Program-made: the position numbers and the translations under genes
The notes under the pieces: generated by a model
The model's input: the letters and a program-made list of their open reading frames with translations, nothing else
Told to the model about the DNA's origin: nothing
The model's database searches: none
Assembly (NCBI GenBank): GCA_015179025.1
Contig: WHUX01000006.1
Location: 372,001-436,000, forward strand
Length of the DNA stretch: 64,000 bases
Origin: Terfezia claveryi
Lineage: Eukaryota > Ascomycota > Pezizomycetes > Pezizales > Pezizaceae
Direction of reading: 5' to 3'
In this document: positions 21,593-34,328 of the stretch, one piece after another
Layout of the letters: every line of letters begins with the position of its first letter
Numbering within the stretch: the stretch's first letter is position 1

Positions 21593-24500
21593 AATCCTTT
21601 CCTTCCAACACCGACCTGAATCATCTTCAATACCACCTGCGTTAGGCGTCAAGGCACCAAGAGCCAATGCAGCAGAAGCCAGTGCAGGAGCAGCAAATGC
21701 AATACAGGCCAAGGCAAGGCAACACAGACCAATGTAGCTCAGGCGAATGTTGGAACAGAGGTAATAGGATGATGCGGGCATAGAGCGAACGTGAGAAGGG
21801 CGAATATGCGAAGGGCCGAATGTGCGAAATGTGCAGTGAGTGTGCGAACTGCAGAAGGAATATGTCAGTGGGGTATTTAAGATGGACGGGTCTCCTTACT
21901 TCTATGTATTCATTAAGCAAGTGGCTTCTCTCTTATAGGATATACGAATATATCTCTCTTTAATAAGAAAAACGAATTCCTCAGCGAATGCACACAAACG
22001 TATGGAACACAGGCCGGCGCCCCCAAGGATGGCAAGTCGTCTACCCGTTGAGACTCGGGAGGTACGGTAGGTGTGGAGTCTAAAGCCTGGGGAGCGCATT
22101 GGTAGTCTTATGAATACTATTGCTGTAATGCAGCGAAGCGTTAGTGGCCGTTAGTAGTCTTACCTCGTACCTATAGACATTGTGTTGGAGCCGAAAACGT
22201 TGGAGTTCAGGGTAAAAGTTCAAACGGAAGCGGAAGAACGGAAGGTTATACAAGGATGATTATGGAAGAGGGGTTGTTTGTGGAATTCTCTGGTTCTCTT
22301 TTTTTTTTCCCCTTGTTCTCTATCAGTTGCTCTTTACGTCATGGCTGTCATTGACGTTTTCCACGCCGCTTTTTGTTGGTTTTCATTGCCATCTTCATCA
22401 TGCTTCGCACAAGTTATCACTGCTCCTATGCATCTTTACCATGAGATTTCACTCCCTCCTTGTGCGTAAAGAATTACAACTTCTTTTCGCTCTTACGCAG
22501 GCTCGATGCGATTATCGGCGATAACGAACTGATACGTTCTGCCAGCTCTTTTGCTTCTCCGGAACCTTATCCATTTTTATCATGAGGACTTTATTCATCT
22601 ATGTTACAATATGAATGAGGTCTTTGTCAACCAGTTCGCTCGGAAGGGGCATATAACCAGGCTTCAAGGAATATATCTGTATAACCAAGCCCCAAGCACG
22701 TTGTGTATCCTTTGAAACTGGTTTTAATAAAGTGAATCTTTAATCACTAAGTGGTAAGTCCCAGTCATGAGACTAGGAATAGGATGCCGGTTCAGCCCAA
22801 GATTATCACTCGTACGCCAATAGACCCGTGCCATGTCTGCGTTTCGTCATGAGCTCGTGGTAGAATACCCAGACTCTGATTGACATGATTGCTATATTAG
22901 CTAAAAGCATTGATCTCGATATCTGACTCAAGAGTCGGAAATAACAGAAACATGCTATCAATCTTCTGTGCTATATATATCATCACGTATACCGCTATAA
23001 TTACTAACTCGACGATCACCCATATCAGAACGAGTACGAGGTCAACTCGATTAGAACTTAGGAAATAAAAACAACATCGGCAAGGCCCTCTGGTACCGCA
23101 ATTCTAGTCTCTCCTACTTCTGTACACTGAGGCTATTCTGTACATTCTCCAAAGTGCGAGCTGCTAAGGAGCGCAGAGGACAGAATAGGAGAGTAGAGTT
23201 TTATTAATTCATATGTAAACTGATCAAGCGTGTTACGGGTTTGTTGTTCAGGGTAACAAGAGTATAGTAGGGCAACGCACGGCCTAGTCAGGTCTGATCA
23301 ATGTCCAGCGGCATCCTGTGAACCTGGGAGAAGAACTACACATGACATTGCGAATATCATATGGGCCCTCAGAAGAAAACCTCACGAGTTATCTATATGA
23401 AATTATTATTCCTACCAGGTACTATAACTATACCGCTAGGCCACTTAGGGAGTGGGTATGACGGGTACAGTGTAACGGGAAATATCTTCTCACTTCTATA
23501 GGTAGCTGGCGCCTGCTAGATTAGCTTTCACGCATATAATCAATCAACTCACTAGCACTTAGCCTGGTCTGCACCGAACTACATCCCCCCAAACCAGACT
23601 ACAGCATCCCAGCAGCCAGAATACCCTCCTTCCCCCACCTGTACCTTAAGTAGTGGAATCACAGGTCCTCTTTCATTGCTCGAACACGAGGTGGCACTTT
23701 CACAAACCGAAATCCAACGAATGCACTTGTCGAATAAGAAAATTGAAGTGAGCTACTCCTATGGCGACTTCTTTGTCTTCCGGACCCCAATTCATCTACT
23801 TGCGCAGATCTTCCTTTATATGTATATGCCACGATGAAAAGGCAATTTGCTCATCTTTTTTGAGCACATTATCATTTTGATCTGATATTGCGCTGGAAAC
23901 GCCAGCTCGGGATTTTAGTTGGTACAACAGCATCCACAGAGCTCATGCACCTTGTGCCCTAAGGGCGCTTGAAGGGTCTACTTACCTCACGTCTTGCTTG
24001 TACTATTTGGGTACGTTAAGCAGTACGGTTTCAACTACTACAGTATATGCTTACCGTTTCTGTTATTAATTTACAAACGACGTACAAGTCTTCCACATCA
24101 CATTTATTATATTCTTAGGCTTTACGCTTTTTCAATAACATGCATGAGTCGCATTGAAACTGCTAGTCTGGTTGGTTAGAAAACTGCTACACTCCTACTC
24201 CATTAGGGCATGTGGCTGAGGCAAGAAATTTGTTCTTCATATCTAGCAAGATAAATATGTTATGTTAGAAATATGTATTAATAGATATTGGGATACATCG
24301 AAACGGCGAACTAAATATTCGGAGATTGGCACCAATAGGTACCCACCCGTGAAATGGTTGTGGTTGGTCAGATGGGGATAGTTTTGTTGGCCCCAATATT
24401 AATGAAGCCGTTGTGCTGCTACCCTCTCGGGTCGCGGTATCATTACCTTTAATTGCCTTGACCACGTGATACACCCTCCCCGAATTTTCTAGATCAAAAC

Positions 24501-24779
24501 ATAACCGCGGTACTGGTACCCGCAGCACACTGCGCCACTAAACTGCATCCAATTACCTTAGCCGCAGGACATAGCCGCCCCACCTTTCCAGTCCAAATCC
24601 CTAATAACGGGAGACCCGATCGCTATATATTGCAGCATGGCTGAGATATATAGTACATAGCCTCGACTCTGCATGGCGAAGCCAGAAATCCAGCCGCAAA
24701 AAGCGTGTTTATGGTTGATATTATTGGATAAGGGCATTTCCATGCCATGATCAGTGCAGGAAAAACACGGAAGGCTTTA
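21593..24779. other. Intergenic, no gene recognised
   Basis: Short frames only. A stretch at 21640-21860 is internally repetitive, with GCGAATGT/GCGAAC-like words and an Ala/Gln-type codon bias. No known element could be recognised. Confidence 0.45.
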
Positions 24780-25430
24780 TAAAAGATAAAAGAATTCATT
24801 CTCCGTATAAGGTGTTTTTTTTTTTTTTTTTTTTTTTTCTGGTGGGGGTTTGCGCTGGAAAAAAATAAAAAAATATAAAAAAATATAATTCATTTTCGGA
24901 GAGAGAGAAAGAAGTTGTTTTTTTTGCGGAATTCTTTAATGTTTTTCATATATATATATATATTTTTCATTTTCATTTTTATCGGGAAGGGGAAGATGGG
25001 TATGGTATAACTTCTTTCAACCATAACTACCTAGCTACTTAATCATTGGACGTACAGTACATCGATTTCCAAATCGCCCGTTCTGATCAGTGTTTTTTCC
25101 CCTTTTTTCTAGTCTGGTTCCTTTTTCCATCGGTATCGGTATCGGTATCGGTATCGGTATCGAACCAAAAAAAAAAAAAAAAAAAAAAAAAAAAGAAAAA
25201 GCTACCGGTACTGTAACTAACTCATTTCCATGTGCTGGACGAAAATATTCCCACTTTTTTTTTTTTTTAAATACAATTCAACTATTACTTACCAACGGCC
25301 AGCTAGACGGGTGAATTTTTATTGTGTGCGTTAATTATATCCTTTACAGGGCCAACATCTACTGAGAGGCTGGACGCGGAGCTGAAAAGCTGAGAGAGAA
25401 GGGGGGGGGGGGGCCGGGCCGGGCGGGGGC
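24780..25430. repeat. Cluster of simple repeats and homopolymers
   Basis: Within 650 bp lie T(24) at 24815-24838, a TA run near 24950-24963, five and a third copies of CGGTAT at 25131-25162, A(28) at 25167-25194, T(13) near 25256-25268 and G(13) at 25401-25413 followed by GGCC/GGGC. The cluster is upstream of the membrane-protein gene at 25840. No coding sequence spans it credibly. Confidence 0.85.
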
Positions 25431-25839
25431 TCAGCTGGGATGATATCTAGGCAGCCCGATAAAGTTACACAAAAGCAGTACATACTGGGTTACTTTTGGT
25501 ACCTGCATTTGCTGCCAGATCAGGGATGATACGTGATTCCGAGATCCATCCAGAAGAGTAAGCCTCGGGAAGGAGGTTGGGTTATTCTTGTCTCGCTGCA
25601 GACACGAAGTGTTAAATACGAGAAAGAGTGTCAAGGGATCTACAATCCCAGAATAGAATACAGTACGTACATCTAAGGTATCAACCTGAGATCTCCATAG
25701 AACTAAGATCCCCCAAAGGGAATCCTTAATTTAGAATATCTGGTAAATACAATCTTTTTCCAACCTACAGTATTCCATCAACGAAATTGAAGAAAACGTC
25801 ACCCCCTGCGCTAACCTACATGAAATCTCAGGAGTTAGC

Positions 25840-27750
25840 ATGAGCATTCTTACTCCCACAATCACCATAATAATAATTTGGGCACTTTTTATCATCCTCA
25901 CAATAACAATAGCTCTCCGTTTCTACGCGCTTCGAATCCACAACCGACGGAAAGAGCAATTTATTTCTCGCCATCCTAACCGAGCCCTACTTTCACCTCC
26001 CCGGAATGGAACTATCTCCAGCAAAGTCGTGCTCACGGCTACCATTAATGGCCTACACATTCTAACACTCCTATACTGCGTCGCAGTCACTCTTGCTGTA
26101 ATATGGGGGTATGATCTTGCGAATGAAAGGCGGGCATTGGTCATTCAATATGGTGGGGCAGAAAACGACGTAGGAAATGTGCTTCTTGGTGACGGCGAAG
26201 TTGGGAAGCTTAGGAGGTATCTCCGAATACTGGGACTGGCGATGGAGCTAGCTTATGTGGTGATAATTTGGATTTTGAAAGGTGGCCTTGTTGCTGTGGG
26301 ATGGCAGGTGGGGAAGGGGTTGGGTTTATGGGGTAGTAGATCGATGGCCGGGGCAGAAACGGTCAATGTTGATGCATCTGAGGGTAATGGTGCAAGCGCC
26401 GGGGGGGAGAAGCTAATGGATGCTGAAACGAAGGGAATGATAAGTTTGGCGAAGGCCGTTCTGTACACCTTGGGGTGTGGGACAATCATCACCTTCCTAG
26501 GGGTGATTATCTATGAATGTATTGTGATTGGAATGTCATTATCGAGGAATGAGGTGCAGGATATCACTTCGCATGGGCTCAGGGAGGAGGTTGTAGAGGC
26601 ACAAAATGCGACTATTGTCGCCGCTGTAGGGAGCCTCGGAACGTACCTACTTTGTAAGAATATCCGATACTTAAACCACTCCATCTCCGGAAGTAGGCTC
26701 ACAATATAAAATCTAGCAATCATCCTCGCTATAATTCTTTTATCGATTTCCCAGTCAACCCACCAACCCCACCAACCAAACCTGCACCCCCGACCCCCAG
26801 TTTTGCTTTACGGTGGAATATTCACGCTGTTCCTAATTATATTCACAACTGCCGCTTCCAGTGCACGCACCGGCTTCATCCTCATGAACACCACCTCCAC
26901 CCAGCCCCGCATAGGGGACCTCATCACTAGTGGTATTCTCTTTGGCAGCGTAACCAACTCCAGATACGGCCAAGCTCTAAGCCTAAACGAAAAGGTTTTT
27001 GCTGTATTAGAGATGATGTTGGGTGGGACTGCATTATGTATTCCCGGAATGCGAGTTCTCTTTGATAGTGTCCGCGAAATACAAACTCGCCAGAGTTTGC
27101 GGAGTAGCGCGTTGCTGAGCATAAGTGAACTATCATCCCCGGCTTCAGTTAGAGAGCCGGCCTCAAGACCCCTAGAGACAAGGAGTGACACGGCTCCAGT
27201 GCTTCAGCAGCAGGGTGATGTACTGCAGAACCAGGGACCGAGTCATAATCCAGACCCTTATACGGCCATAGCTGCGAGGGTTGCCTCATTCGCTCAAGGG
27301 CCCGGAGTTGAAACAGTCGGCACACGTGCCATCACAAGGAGAGACAGAAGTCGGAGTAGAAGTCGGAGTAGAAGTCGGAATAGAAGCAGAAAGGGTAGCC
27401 ACAGCACTGGAAGGAACCATGGGCACGGAGCTCCAGGCGCACAATTACAACAGCAAGGCAACAACCAACAAAGGCAGATTGAAGAGCAGGTACAATGGCT
27501 TCAGGAGCAGCAAGGGAGGCAGAATCAGCAACAACAGGAAAGAGATAGAGTTAGAACGGAAGCAATGGAGGGGTATAGTCAAAGAAGCCGAGAAAACAGC
27601 AGAAGGGACAGAGTTGAATGGGACACAGAACTAGGTTCAAGCCGAGGGTCTGTACCCTTTATACCACCACTATCGATATCAAAGCAACCGCAGCAATCTC
27701 AAGGCTCGACAGACAAATCTTTACCCCCACTACCGCTAGCAAGCGAGTGA
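25840..27750 (+). CDS. Multi-pass membrane protein with RS/Gln-rich tail, 587 aa
   Basis: Two exons are supported: 25840-26653 and 26801-27750. The intron (147 bp) starts GTAAGA and ends CCCCCAG, and joining restores the frame in the middle of a hydrophobic segment (GTYLL then FLLYGGIFTLFLIIF). The product is about 587 residues. Hydrophobic segments lie near residues 5-27, 62-88, 131-160, 203-230, 258-295 and 325-345, giving six or seven membrane passes. The cytosolic-looking C-terminal tail holds an Arg-Ser repeat (RSRSRSRSRNRSRKGS) encoded by a 12-bp tandem repeat near 27345-27390, then a Gln-rich stretch, and ends LPPLPLASE. I do not recognise the family with confidence. A fungal 7TM protein of unknown function is the best description. 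No catalytic motif is visible. Confidence 0.75.
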
Positions 27751-29242
27751 GCTCGGATAGTGGCGGGAATAATTTTTATGAGTTTCTCCGGAGGTTAATT
27801 TTCATAATTATTGGAATTTCTTTTGAGTCTGGAGTGGGGCTTGCATATACATTTAATAATTTTCATGCATGTAACATAAATTGGTTATTCATTTGCATGA
27901 CCGATTGTATATCTGTAATTTAGATGCTTTTAACAACGTCGGCACGTCCAACAATGGCTTAGACACTGACACTCCCAATACGGAGGATATGTCCCGCATC
28001 AAGCATAGTCAGATATTAGAAATGAGACATACAATACATCAGTATAGCACATACATATGTATATTTCGTCCTACAGTTGTCACTCGGTTCCATGCGGCTG
28101 TATGGTCTCTAAGAGGGTTTGGTACCGAGAGGGGTTTGTGATATGTAGGGAAACTACATCAACAAGTATTCAATAACATTAATGACCAAAGGCCAGCACT
28201 AGTATTTTATTGTTTGACAATAACAGCACAAAAGAAAATATAATGGAAAATGTACATTCAATAGCCAAATCCAAAACTTTTACATTCTCCTTCACAATTC
28301 GCAATAAAACTCTTCCCTTCACAACCGGGAAACCTTTTCCGGCTACAGAGTTCTTCTCACGGATACTACTCCTTCTGGAGCCCTGACACTACTACCCTTA
28401 CTTCAGCAGAGGCACAAAACATACAGGAACGAAGAAAGACAACGCCCGCTTACAGTTGCATGGAACTAGAAGAGGAAAACTGAATGGTGAGATCGATTGA
28501 TGCCGATTAGTGAGGTTAGACAACGCATATTGGATGACTGTAGTGGCGAAAAGAATATGTATAAAGAGAATGAGGGTCGAGACCTGTCAAGCCGGTACAG
28601 GCCAGACAATATATAACACCTAAAATGATAAACAGTGGTCGACACAAGAAAGGTAAAGTGAGTGCTAAGAGAATTTTTATGCAGTATCAAGACTCGAGAA
28701 ATAAATGCCAAAAGAGGAAGTTCAAGAAACTAAAATCATGTAAAAAAGACAGACACCGACCCTTTTTTTTTTTTTTTTTTCCAATTCTGCAAGTCTCATT
28801 CGATTCGTTCGTCGAAGCATCTATCATTGGAGCAGAGTCCTTATAGTATCACCTGGATTTGTTAGCTCTAGCGAGTAATTCGCCTGGCGTTCCGCATCAT
28901 CGTGTCTTTGCAGTCATACATAGTCGTTATATGTGTTTGGTAAGGTACAGAATAATCTGTAGCGTATTGAGAAGGGTATATACTACAAAGGGCTGGTTGT
29001 TGGCATAGTGTTGTTGGGTTGGTGATTCATACCAGAGGATCCACTCAGGCTTATTGGTAGTAATATTGGCCATTTGCAGGGTATGGGACCTTTACCCCAG
29101 GAGGGCTTCGGCTCCCTTGTCCGTTGCTGACAATCTCACCGACGGCCGGCTTCCTGGCCCAAACAATGTACCTACCGTAATTAGTGCCGATGAACAAATA
29201 AACCTAAACTTTCCGATGGGCCAGAATAATATGAGCAGTCGC
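27751..29242. other. Intergenic, no gene recognised, one T tract
   Basis: Only short frames occur. T(18) lies at 28763-28780. The final part is downstream of the methyltransferase gene on the opposite strand. Confidence 0.5.
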
Positions 29243-31312
29243 TTACTGTGCCGTGTATAATGTCACCCCCCTTTTGAACTCATTTCGGACATCCTCGACG
29301 AGACGTGCGCAGTCTTGTTCGTTCCACCCCAGATATTTGGTAAATAGCCTTAAAGTGAACCCTTCAACGCCATCCAACATGTTTAACAGCCCATAGCTAC
29401 CTAGCTCCTTCATTTCCCTCTGCGGATGCCACATTCCAAGCGGTAACATCAATACCTCTTGGCGCACATCCACAAAACCTGCCCTGAGCAATTCACGCTG
29501 TATACTTTCTGTAACAACACTCCCGGGAGGGCGACCCGATTTCATTGATGCTTCGTTGAAAAGGGCCTCCCATTTGGCGATAATTGAGCCACTACTCCGA
29601 GGAGAGACGTTAGGGTCAGGATGACGCACTTGCGTACTATACTCTTGGAGCTCAATCCACCCGCCTGGCTTCAAGTTACTGTGAAGTGGTGAGATTAGTC
29701 TTTTCCTTCATAGAATGCGAGTGGGGGGTTACGAGAACGGGAGTAATCTTTGAAACTCACTTGAATGCTTGAGCATATAGCTTAGGCCAGTCCTCCATGC
29801 ATCCAGCTAGGCAACGTGTGTGAATAAAATCAAATTTCTCCGTCCACGGCCAGATTAATTCACAATCTACGATCTCGAAAATCACATTTCTTGGAGTTCT
29901 GAGAAGACATTAAATGATCTGTATTAGCTGAAATTGCTCTACATAACCCAACTGTAATACTATGGTCTGTATGGACTGATTCGGGGTCTTACCGCTAAAA
30001 GGGGTGCGGAGGAATATTGTTTAGCATGAACTATTCTGCTTATAAGACTGTGGATCCTGCGGACTTACCACCGGCTGTATGTTCAGGATATCAGCCCCTA
30101 TAATTGTCGAATTTGGATACTTCCTACAGGAGACCATGCCGTGAGCTCAGAATTAGAAATGGGATTCAATTGGGAGTGGGGAGGTCAATGCACTTACTCC
30201 GCCATATCAATGACCCATATACCTGAAATAGGTGATGAGTGTAAGCAACTTTTGCCTTAAATCAAACCTGCTAACGCATCCATAGCTTTCAAGATTCCCC
30301 TACCTGTTCCTGTTCCGATATCCAATATCTGGGTGATAATTATGTCAGAATTGTAGAAATGATGAAAGATCAACCCCGAATATAGGGCCTACCCTATTTG
30401 GTTGATTTACAATCGGAGCCCAATGAAGTGCCCCTCTCATCAATAGCAAGTAGATTTTATGTGATAAATCTAAGCTATTAGGTAGCAAAACCATCAGCAT
30501 TTATGCCTTATCACAGTTCACAATATTTTCAGCCTGGCGGCATACCGTTCATGCTCTTTCTATCAACGTTCCAGTAATTGAATTAGGAAAATGTTCACAA
30601 CTCTTTCTCTGTGGAGAATACGTACCGCATCATTTGGAAATACACAACCCATAGCTGCTGCATAAGACCGTCCGTTGACATTCTCGGAGCTCCTTTTAGG
30701 ACTCAATCCACGGCCCCAGTGGCTTGACGGTGGAGAAGTGGAGGTCGACTTCGTCGATGAAGTAGTCGATGACGAGGACGACATCATTATGGGGTCCTTC
30801 CATCCTCCGCTGCTCGGATTATGGAGGTGGGGTACCACTGTGCCGTGATATTTGCTATGCCTCTCCGAACCATGACCTCTAATAGCCGATCCTCGAACCG
30901 ACAATGGCAAATATCCTTCCGATGACTGAAGCTGCAGATCGCCCCAGAAAAGCTTCGTATCTGGTCTGGAGGTCTGGTAAGCCGTAGGATACGACGAGTA
31001 GGTACCTTGTGTACCATTAAGTGGGGGAAGCGTTGCAGTGAGAGCCGACAGCGGTGCGAGTTGTATCGAGTGAGCACGTGGTGGGTCTAAGAAGGCAGGT
31101 GTCCTAGCAATTTGGGCTCTAGACTGTTCTCGATTTGGCCCCAGGGACGAAAATGACGGTCCATAACTTTGGTGGACGTTGCTGGCATTGTTGTGATTGT
31201 AGCCTAAGCTTCCCTGCGGTTGTGGCGGGGGTGTTCGAGCATTCTGTTGGTGATCCCCGGTATAGCGTGGCTCTGGCTCTACAGGATTCATAAGGTTTGC
31301 AAGAGCCGGCAT
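29243..31312 (-). CDS. LaeA/UMTA-like SAM-dependent methyltransferase, about 482 aa
   Basis: Read on the minus strand, the best model has eight exons: 31312-30622, 30469-30393, 30328-30304, 30222-30198, 30123-30069, 29994-29993, 29898-29761 and 29678-29243, totalling 1,449 nt (482 aa). Exon 1 is a low-complexity Ser/Pro-rich leader ending AAAMGCVFPND, like the Y-x-PND region of LaeA-type enzymes. Then come LDL-like SHKIYLLLMRGALHWAPI, SAM motif I ILDIGTGTGIWVID, the acidic-loop region EKYPNSTIIGADILNIQP, FEIVDCELIWPWTEKFDF, FNNLKPGGWIELQEYS (post-I region) and a C-terminal helical part. All introns are GT-AG and all phases agree. The exon 1/2 junction is the weakest: it uses donor GTATTC and shortens the usual spacing. 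The 2-nt exon is discussed separately. Such enzymes include regulators of secondary metabolism, but the specific substrate cannot be inferred. Confidence 0.75.
29993..29994 (-). other. Candidate 2-nt micro-exon (CG)
   Basis: On the minus strand a polypyrimidine tract and TTTTAG precede CG, and GTAAGA follows. A branch-like GCTAAAC lies 25-30 nt upstream of the acceptor. Including CG joins CCG GTG to A ACT CCA as P-V-R-T-P. This restores the frame and gives the spacing between the QP and PRN motifs expected in LaeA-like proteins. Without it, exon 30123-30069 and exon 29898-29761 are out of frame. Confidence 0.55.
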
Positions 31313-33244
31313 GATCTGTTGCCATAACTCCGTGAAACGTTAATACATGAGATCCTGAAGCCCAATAGTCGCAAGGTAACTAGCATTGTAGCTTTTCCCA
31401 CAATTCAACATATGTATTGATATCTCTAGGAAAATCAAAAACAAATGCTGCAGAGGCTAGAGTGTACGGAGACAAGTCTGTGGGGGAATAGATCACATAC
31501 GGAGCCTCTGTTCGTTGCCCTCGCATCTGCCATCCTTCACAAATATCCCCCACTAACTGAATCTGTAGAGCAGTTGGCGAAAGTAACCTCCGGAGTGCTG
31601 GAAAGCCTGTGCGAGACGGTGGTGGTACCAGTGTGGCAATGAGAAACGAAGTACGCACAGTTGGTTGTTACCGTCGGAGCACTGCCAATACGGTGAGCCA
31701 AAGTCCAGGGCTCAGGTCGAGGTCGGTCGAACAGACAAAACTAGGCCCACGCTGTTTTGAAGGAAGGGTAGCTGGCTTAAGTGGGGAAGGGTCGCCCTCA
31801 AGTTCGGGTCGCTCGGAAATTACAAGAGACCGGACAAGCTCTGAGTTCTTATCCCAAGAACTCGAATTGCGAAGGCCACAGGTTCCGAGTGGTAAGGGCA
31901 AGCCTGTCGCGAAGATGAAGAAGCTCAATACTTTCGGGGCCGGCGCTGGTTTGTTTCTGGGAAGGGCCTGCCTGGAAGCGAACACGGAATAGCGCAGCAG
32001 AGCGTTTGAGAGATTACTGAAGCACCTACAGTACGTATAGCCTACAAAGTAATGTACTCGGGCGGATTGGTGACAAGTGGTAGAATAGCCAGGTGCATAC
32101 AATCCGACTCCGGTAGCCTGGATAGGGCGCAACGCAAGCTATGGTAAAAAGGGTTGCTGATCAGCATCCTTCCGCGGTTGGCACTTGAAACAGGGGGGAA
32201 AAAGTGGTGATGGTTGGAGTATGGGGGGCACTTTATTCCAATACTCTAGATCGATGAGCATGGACGGCCCGGGGGAGGGGGGGGGTAAGAGGGGGGGGGG
32301 AGGGGATACGTGCGAACAAGGTCCCTCCCTATATTAAACAGAGTACATAGGTCCCTATCAGAATTTAGCTGCCTAGGTACGGAGTACAGTAGTTACATAG
32401 CCGTTCTTGCGCACTCTATAGGTATGATGTGGGCCAGATCAACAACAGCCGAACGCTGGGAATTGAGATACCGTATCAATTTCTCTGCTAGGTGTACAAG
32501 CATAAGCTTATACTCCCAGAGCCCTAGCCATAGACATTGCCGTCAGGGGGGTGGTAGGCCGCGCACTCGGGAGGACTGCACGCTGCGTGAACCGCGGGTT
32601 CTAGCCTCAGCCGTGCGATATTTTGTGGCGATGATTAGGATCACAACTCTTAATTAAGAGCATCGGCTGACAATAATATGTATGTGAGGACTTCAGGTCG
32701 TCGCGCGTAGAAACAGGTTGTGTTCTAGCTCACGGCACTCGACCTCGGAGAGTAGTTGTTTCCATGAAACCATCTGGCACTGGCATCTGAAGTAAAATAA
32801 AATAATCTGATAAAGCAGTTCTCGGTGCATCTGATCCACACCTACCAGTACTGTGAAGCAATCTGACAATGCACGCTTGTTGTAACCTGCTTAGATTATT
32901 TTCCACAACCTTGGTGCCTTTCGTCCCTCCACTGCCAATCATACACTGGCATAGGTGCCGCTCGGTCGGAATGTGCTGTCATTGCAGCGACTTTCCCCGT
33001 CCGGTGCATCCAGGATGTCAATGACCGCGAGCCTACTTAACCTAAGGAAACATTGAGTTGAGTTGATCGCAACGGGCATACATATCCACAGCTTGAGTTA
33101 GGAGGCTGGGGAATTGCCAGCGATCGTTGGCTTGGAGCATCCCATCCACATACACGGTACTTATTTGTCAGTTCTAGTCTACTTGTTTTCCTGGATGCGC
33201 GATACCTATGAGAGCCGATGGTAACTAGTGAAGGCCTGAATATT
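31313..33244. other. Intergenic, several overlapping frames, no gene recognised
   Basis: Frames on both strands overlap at 31380-32132 (127 codons plus, 154 codons minus). Neither strand shows a recognisable motif and I cannot choose between them. A G-rich low-complexity patch lies at 32268-32305. The start of this region is probably the promoter of the methyltransferase gene. Confidence 0.4.
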
Positions 33245-33326
33245 ACATATGTATATACATATGTATATGCATACATACATACATACATACATACTACATA
33301 CATACATACATACATACATACATACA

Positions 33327-33373
<47 letters not shown>
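33245..33373. repeat. (CATA)n / (TA)n microsatellite
   Basis: About 22 near-perfect CATA units with one interruption (TACTACATA near 33294) run into a TATA tract at 33355-33373. The open frames across it, encoding Tyr/Val/Cys/Met or Ile/His/Thr repeats, are artefacts of the repeat. Confidence 0.95.
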
Positions 33374-34139
33374 GAATGTAAATACTCCCCCCCTGCTCAG
33401 GATAGTTTAGCGAATTGCTCCAATGACACGCAGAGCTAATCATCAATAATACTGTACAGTAATATTACTGATGCCAGCCATGGCCATGCAGGGTATGTAC
33501 ATTCCAATTGTGTACTGTAGTTAGTGGTCTGACTCAATTTTCACCACTACTTGGATCTGCTTCCCACGGTTTCCTGCAAGCGCCCGCTTGGGTTTCCACA
33601 TTCAAGTAGCGCCAACAAGACTTGGAAAATTGCAACTGTTTTGTGGCGAAAGGAACCGGCAACACGGTAAACTATATGTAGGTGGCTGCTTGAACTACCC
33701 GCGTAGACGAGCTTCGGCCACCACAAGTTTGTGGATCAATCAAAGTATGTTATGTACTGTACAGTTCGCTTGATGCGCAAATGCACGACATACCTACCTG
33801 CTAGTTGCAAAATATGTATACTTCTGCAACCTCAATATTAAAGACAAGCATTTAACCGACCCGGGTGTGGCGAGAGTGTGCGGACAGGTACTTACCGGTA
33901 GCTTTGGAGTTATTTCGCAAGGTCGCTATTCACAACTGCCATGCCCACAGCACTGCGTGGGGGGCGCAATTTTTGAATCCCCATTCGCACTTCCACATAT
34001 GCATATACCCCCTAGTGCGGCCGGGGGGTTGTAGGTTGTCCAGACTAGGTACCTAGTATGTAGGTACAGCTTACTCTAAAGTGCACTTAAGGTAGGTACT
34101 TTACAAGAACGCTCGGTAGTTCACACCACCATTTTTTAC
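33374..34139. other. Intergenic, no gene recognised
   Basis: Only short frames with no recognisable motifs. Confidence 0.5.
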
Positions 34140-34328
34140 ATGCCTCCCAGGATAATGATTGGGCAAGAACGTACAAGGGGACTGGGAACTTTGGTTCTTG
34201 TTCTACCGGTGCTCTATGTATGTCTGACACAGGTGGAAGGCCATGCTAGAAAGCATTTGATGAAAATGGAGGTACAAGCTCCCACTCAAGCAGGGCAGAT
34301 TTTGACGAACACCCAGTCCCATGGTTAG
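34140..34328 (+). CDS. Possible first exon of a secreted protein
   Basis: The frame starts MPPRIMIGQERTRGLGTLVL and continues VLPVLYVCLTQVEGHARKH, which looks like a signal peptide or single membrane segment. Near its end, CATG is followed by GTTAGT, a possible splice donor. I could not find a convincing second exon, so this may be an exon, a remnant or a chance frame. Confidence 0.25.
   Translation: MPPRIMIGQERTRGLGTLVLVLPVLYVCLTQVEGHARKHLMKMEVQAPTQAGQILTNTQSHG

Noticed and set aside
30563..30621. Read-through end of methyltransferase exon 1 (HRERVVNIFLIQLLER)
   Set aside because: It runs into a stop before the SAM-binding motif; splicing at 30622 to 30469 keeps the frame, although this junction remains the weakest.
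33037..33439. Open frames encoding Cys-Met-Tyr-Val or His-Thr-Tyr-Ile repeats
   Set aside because: They are translations of the CATA microsatellite in different frames.
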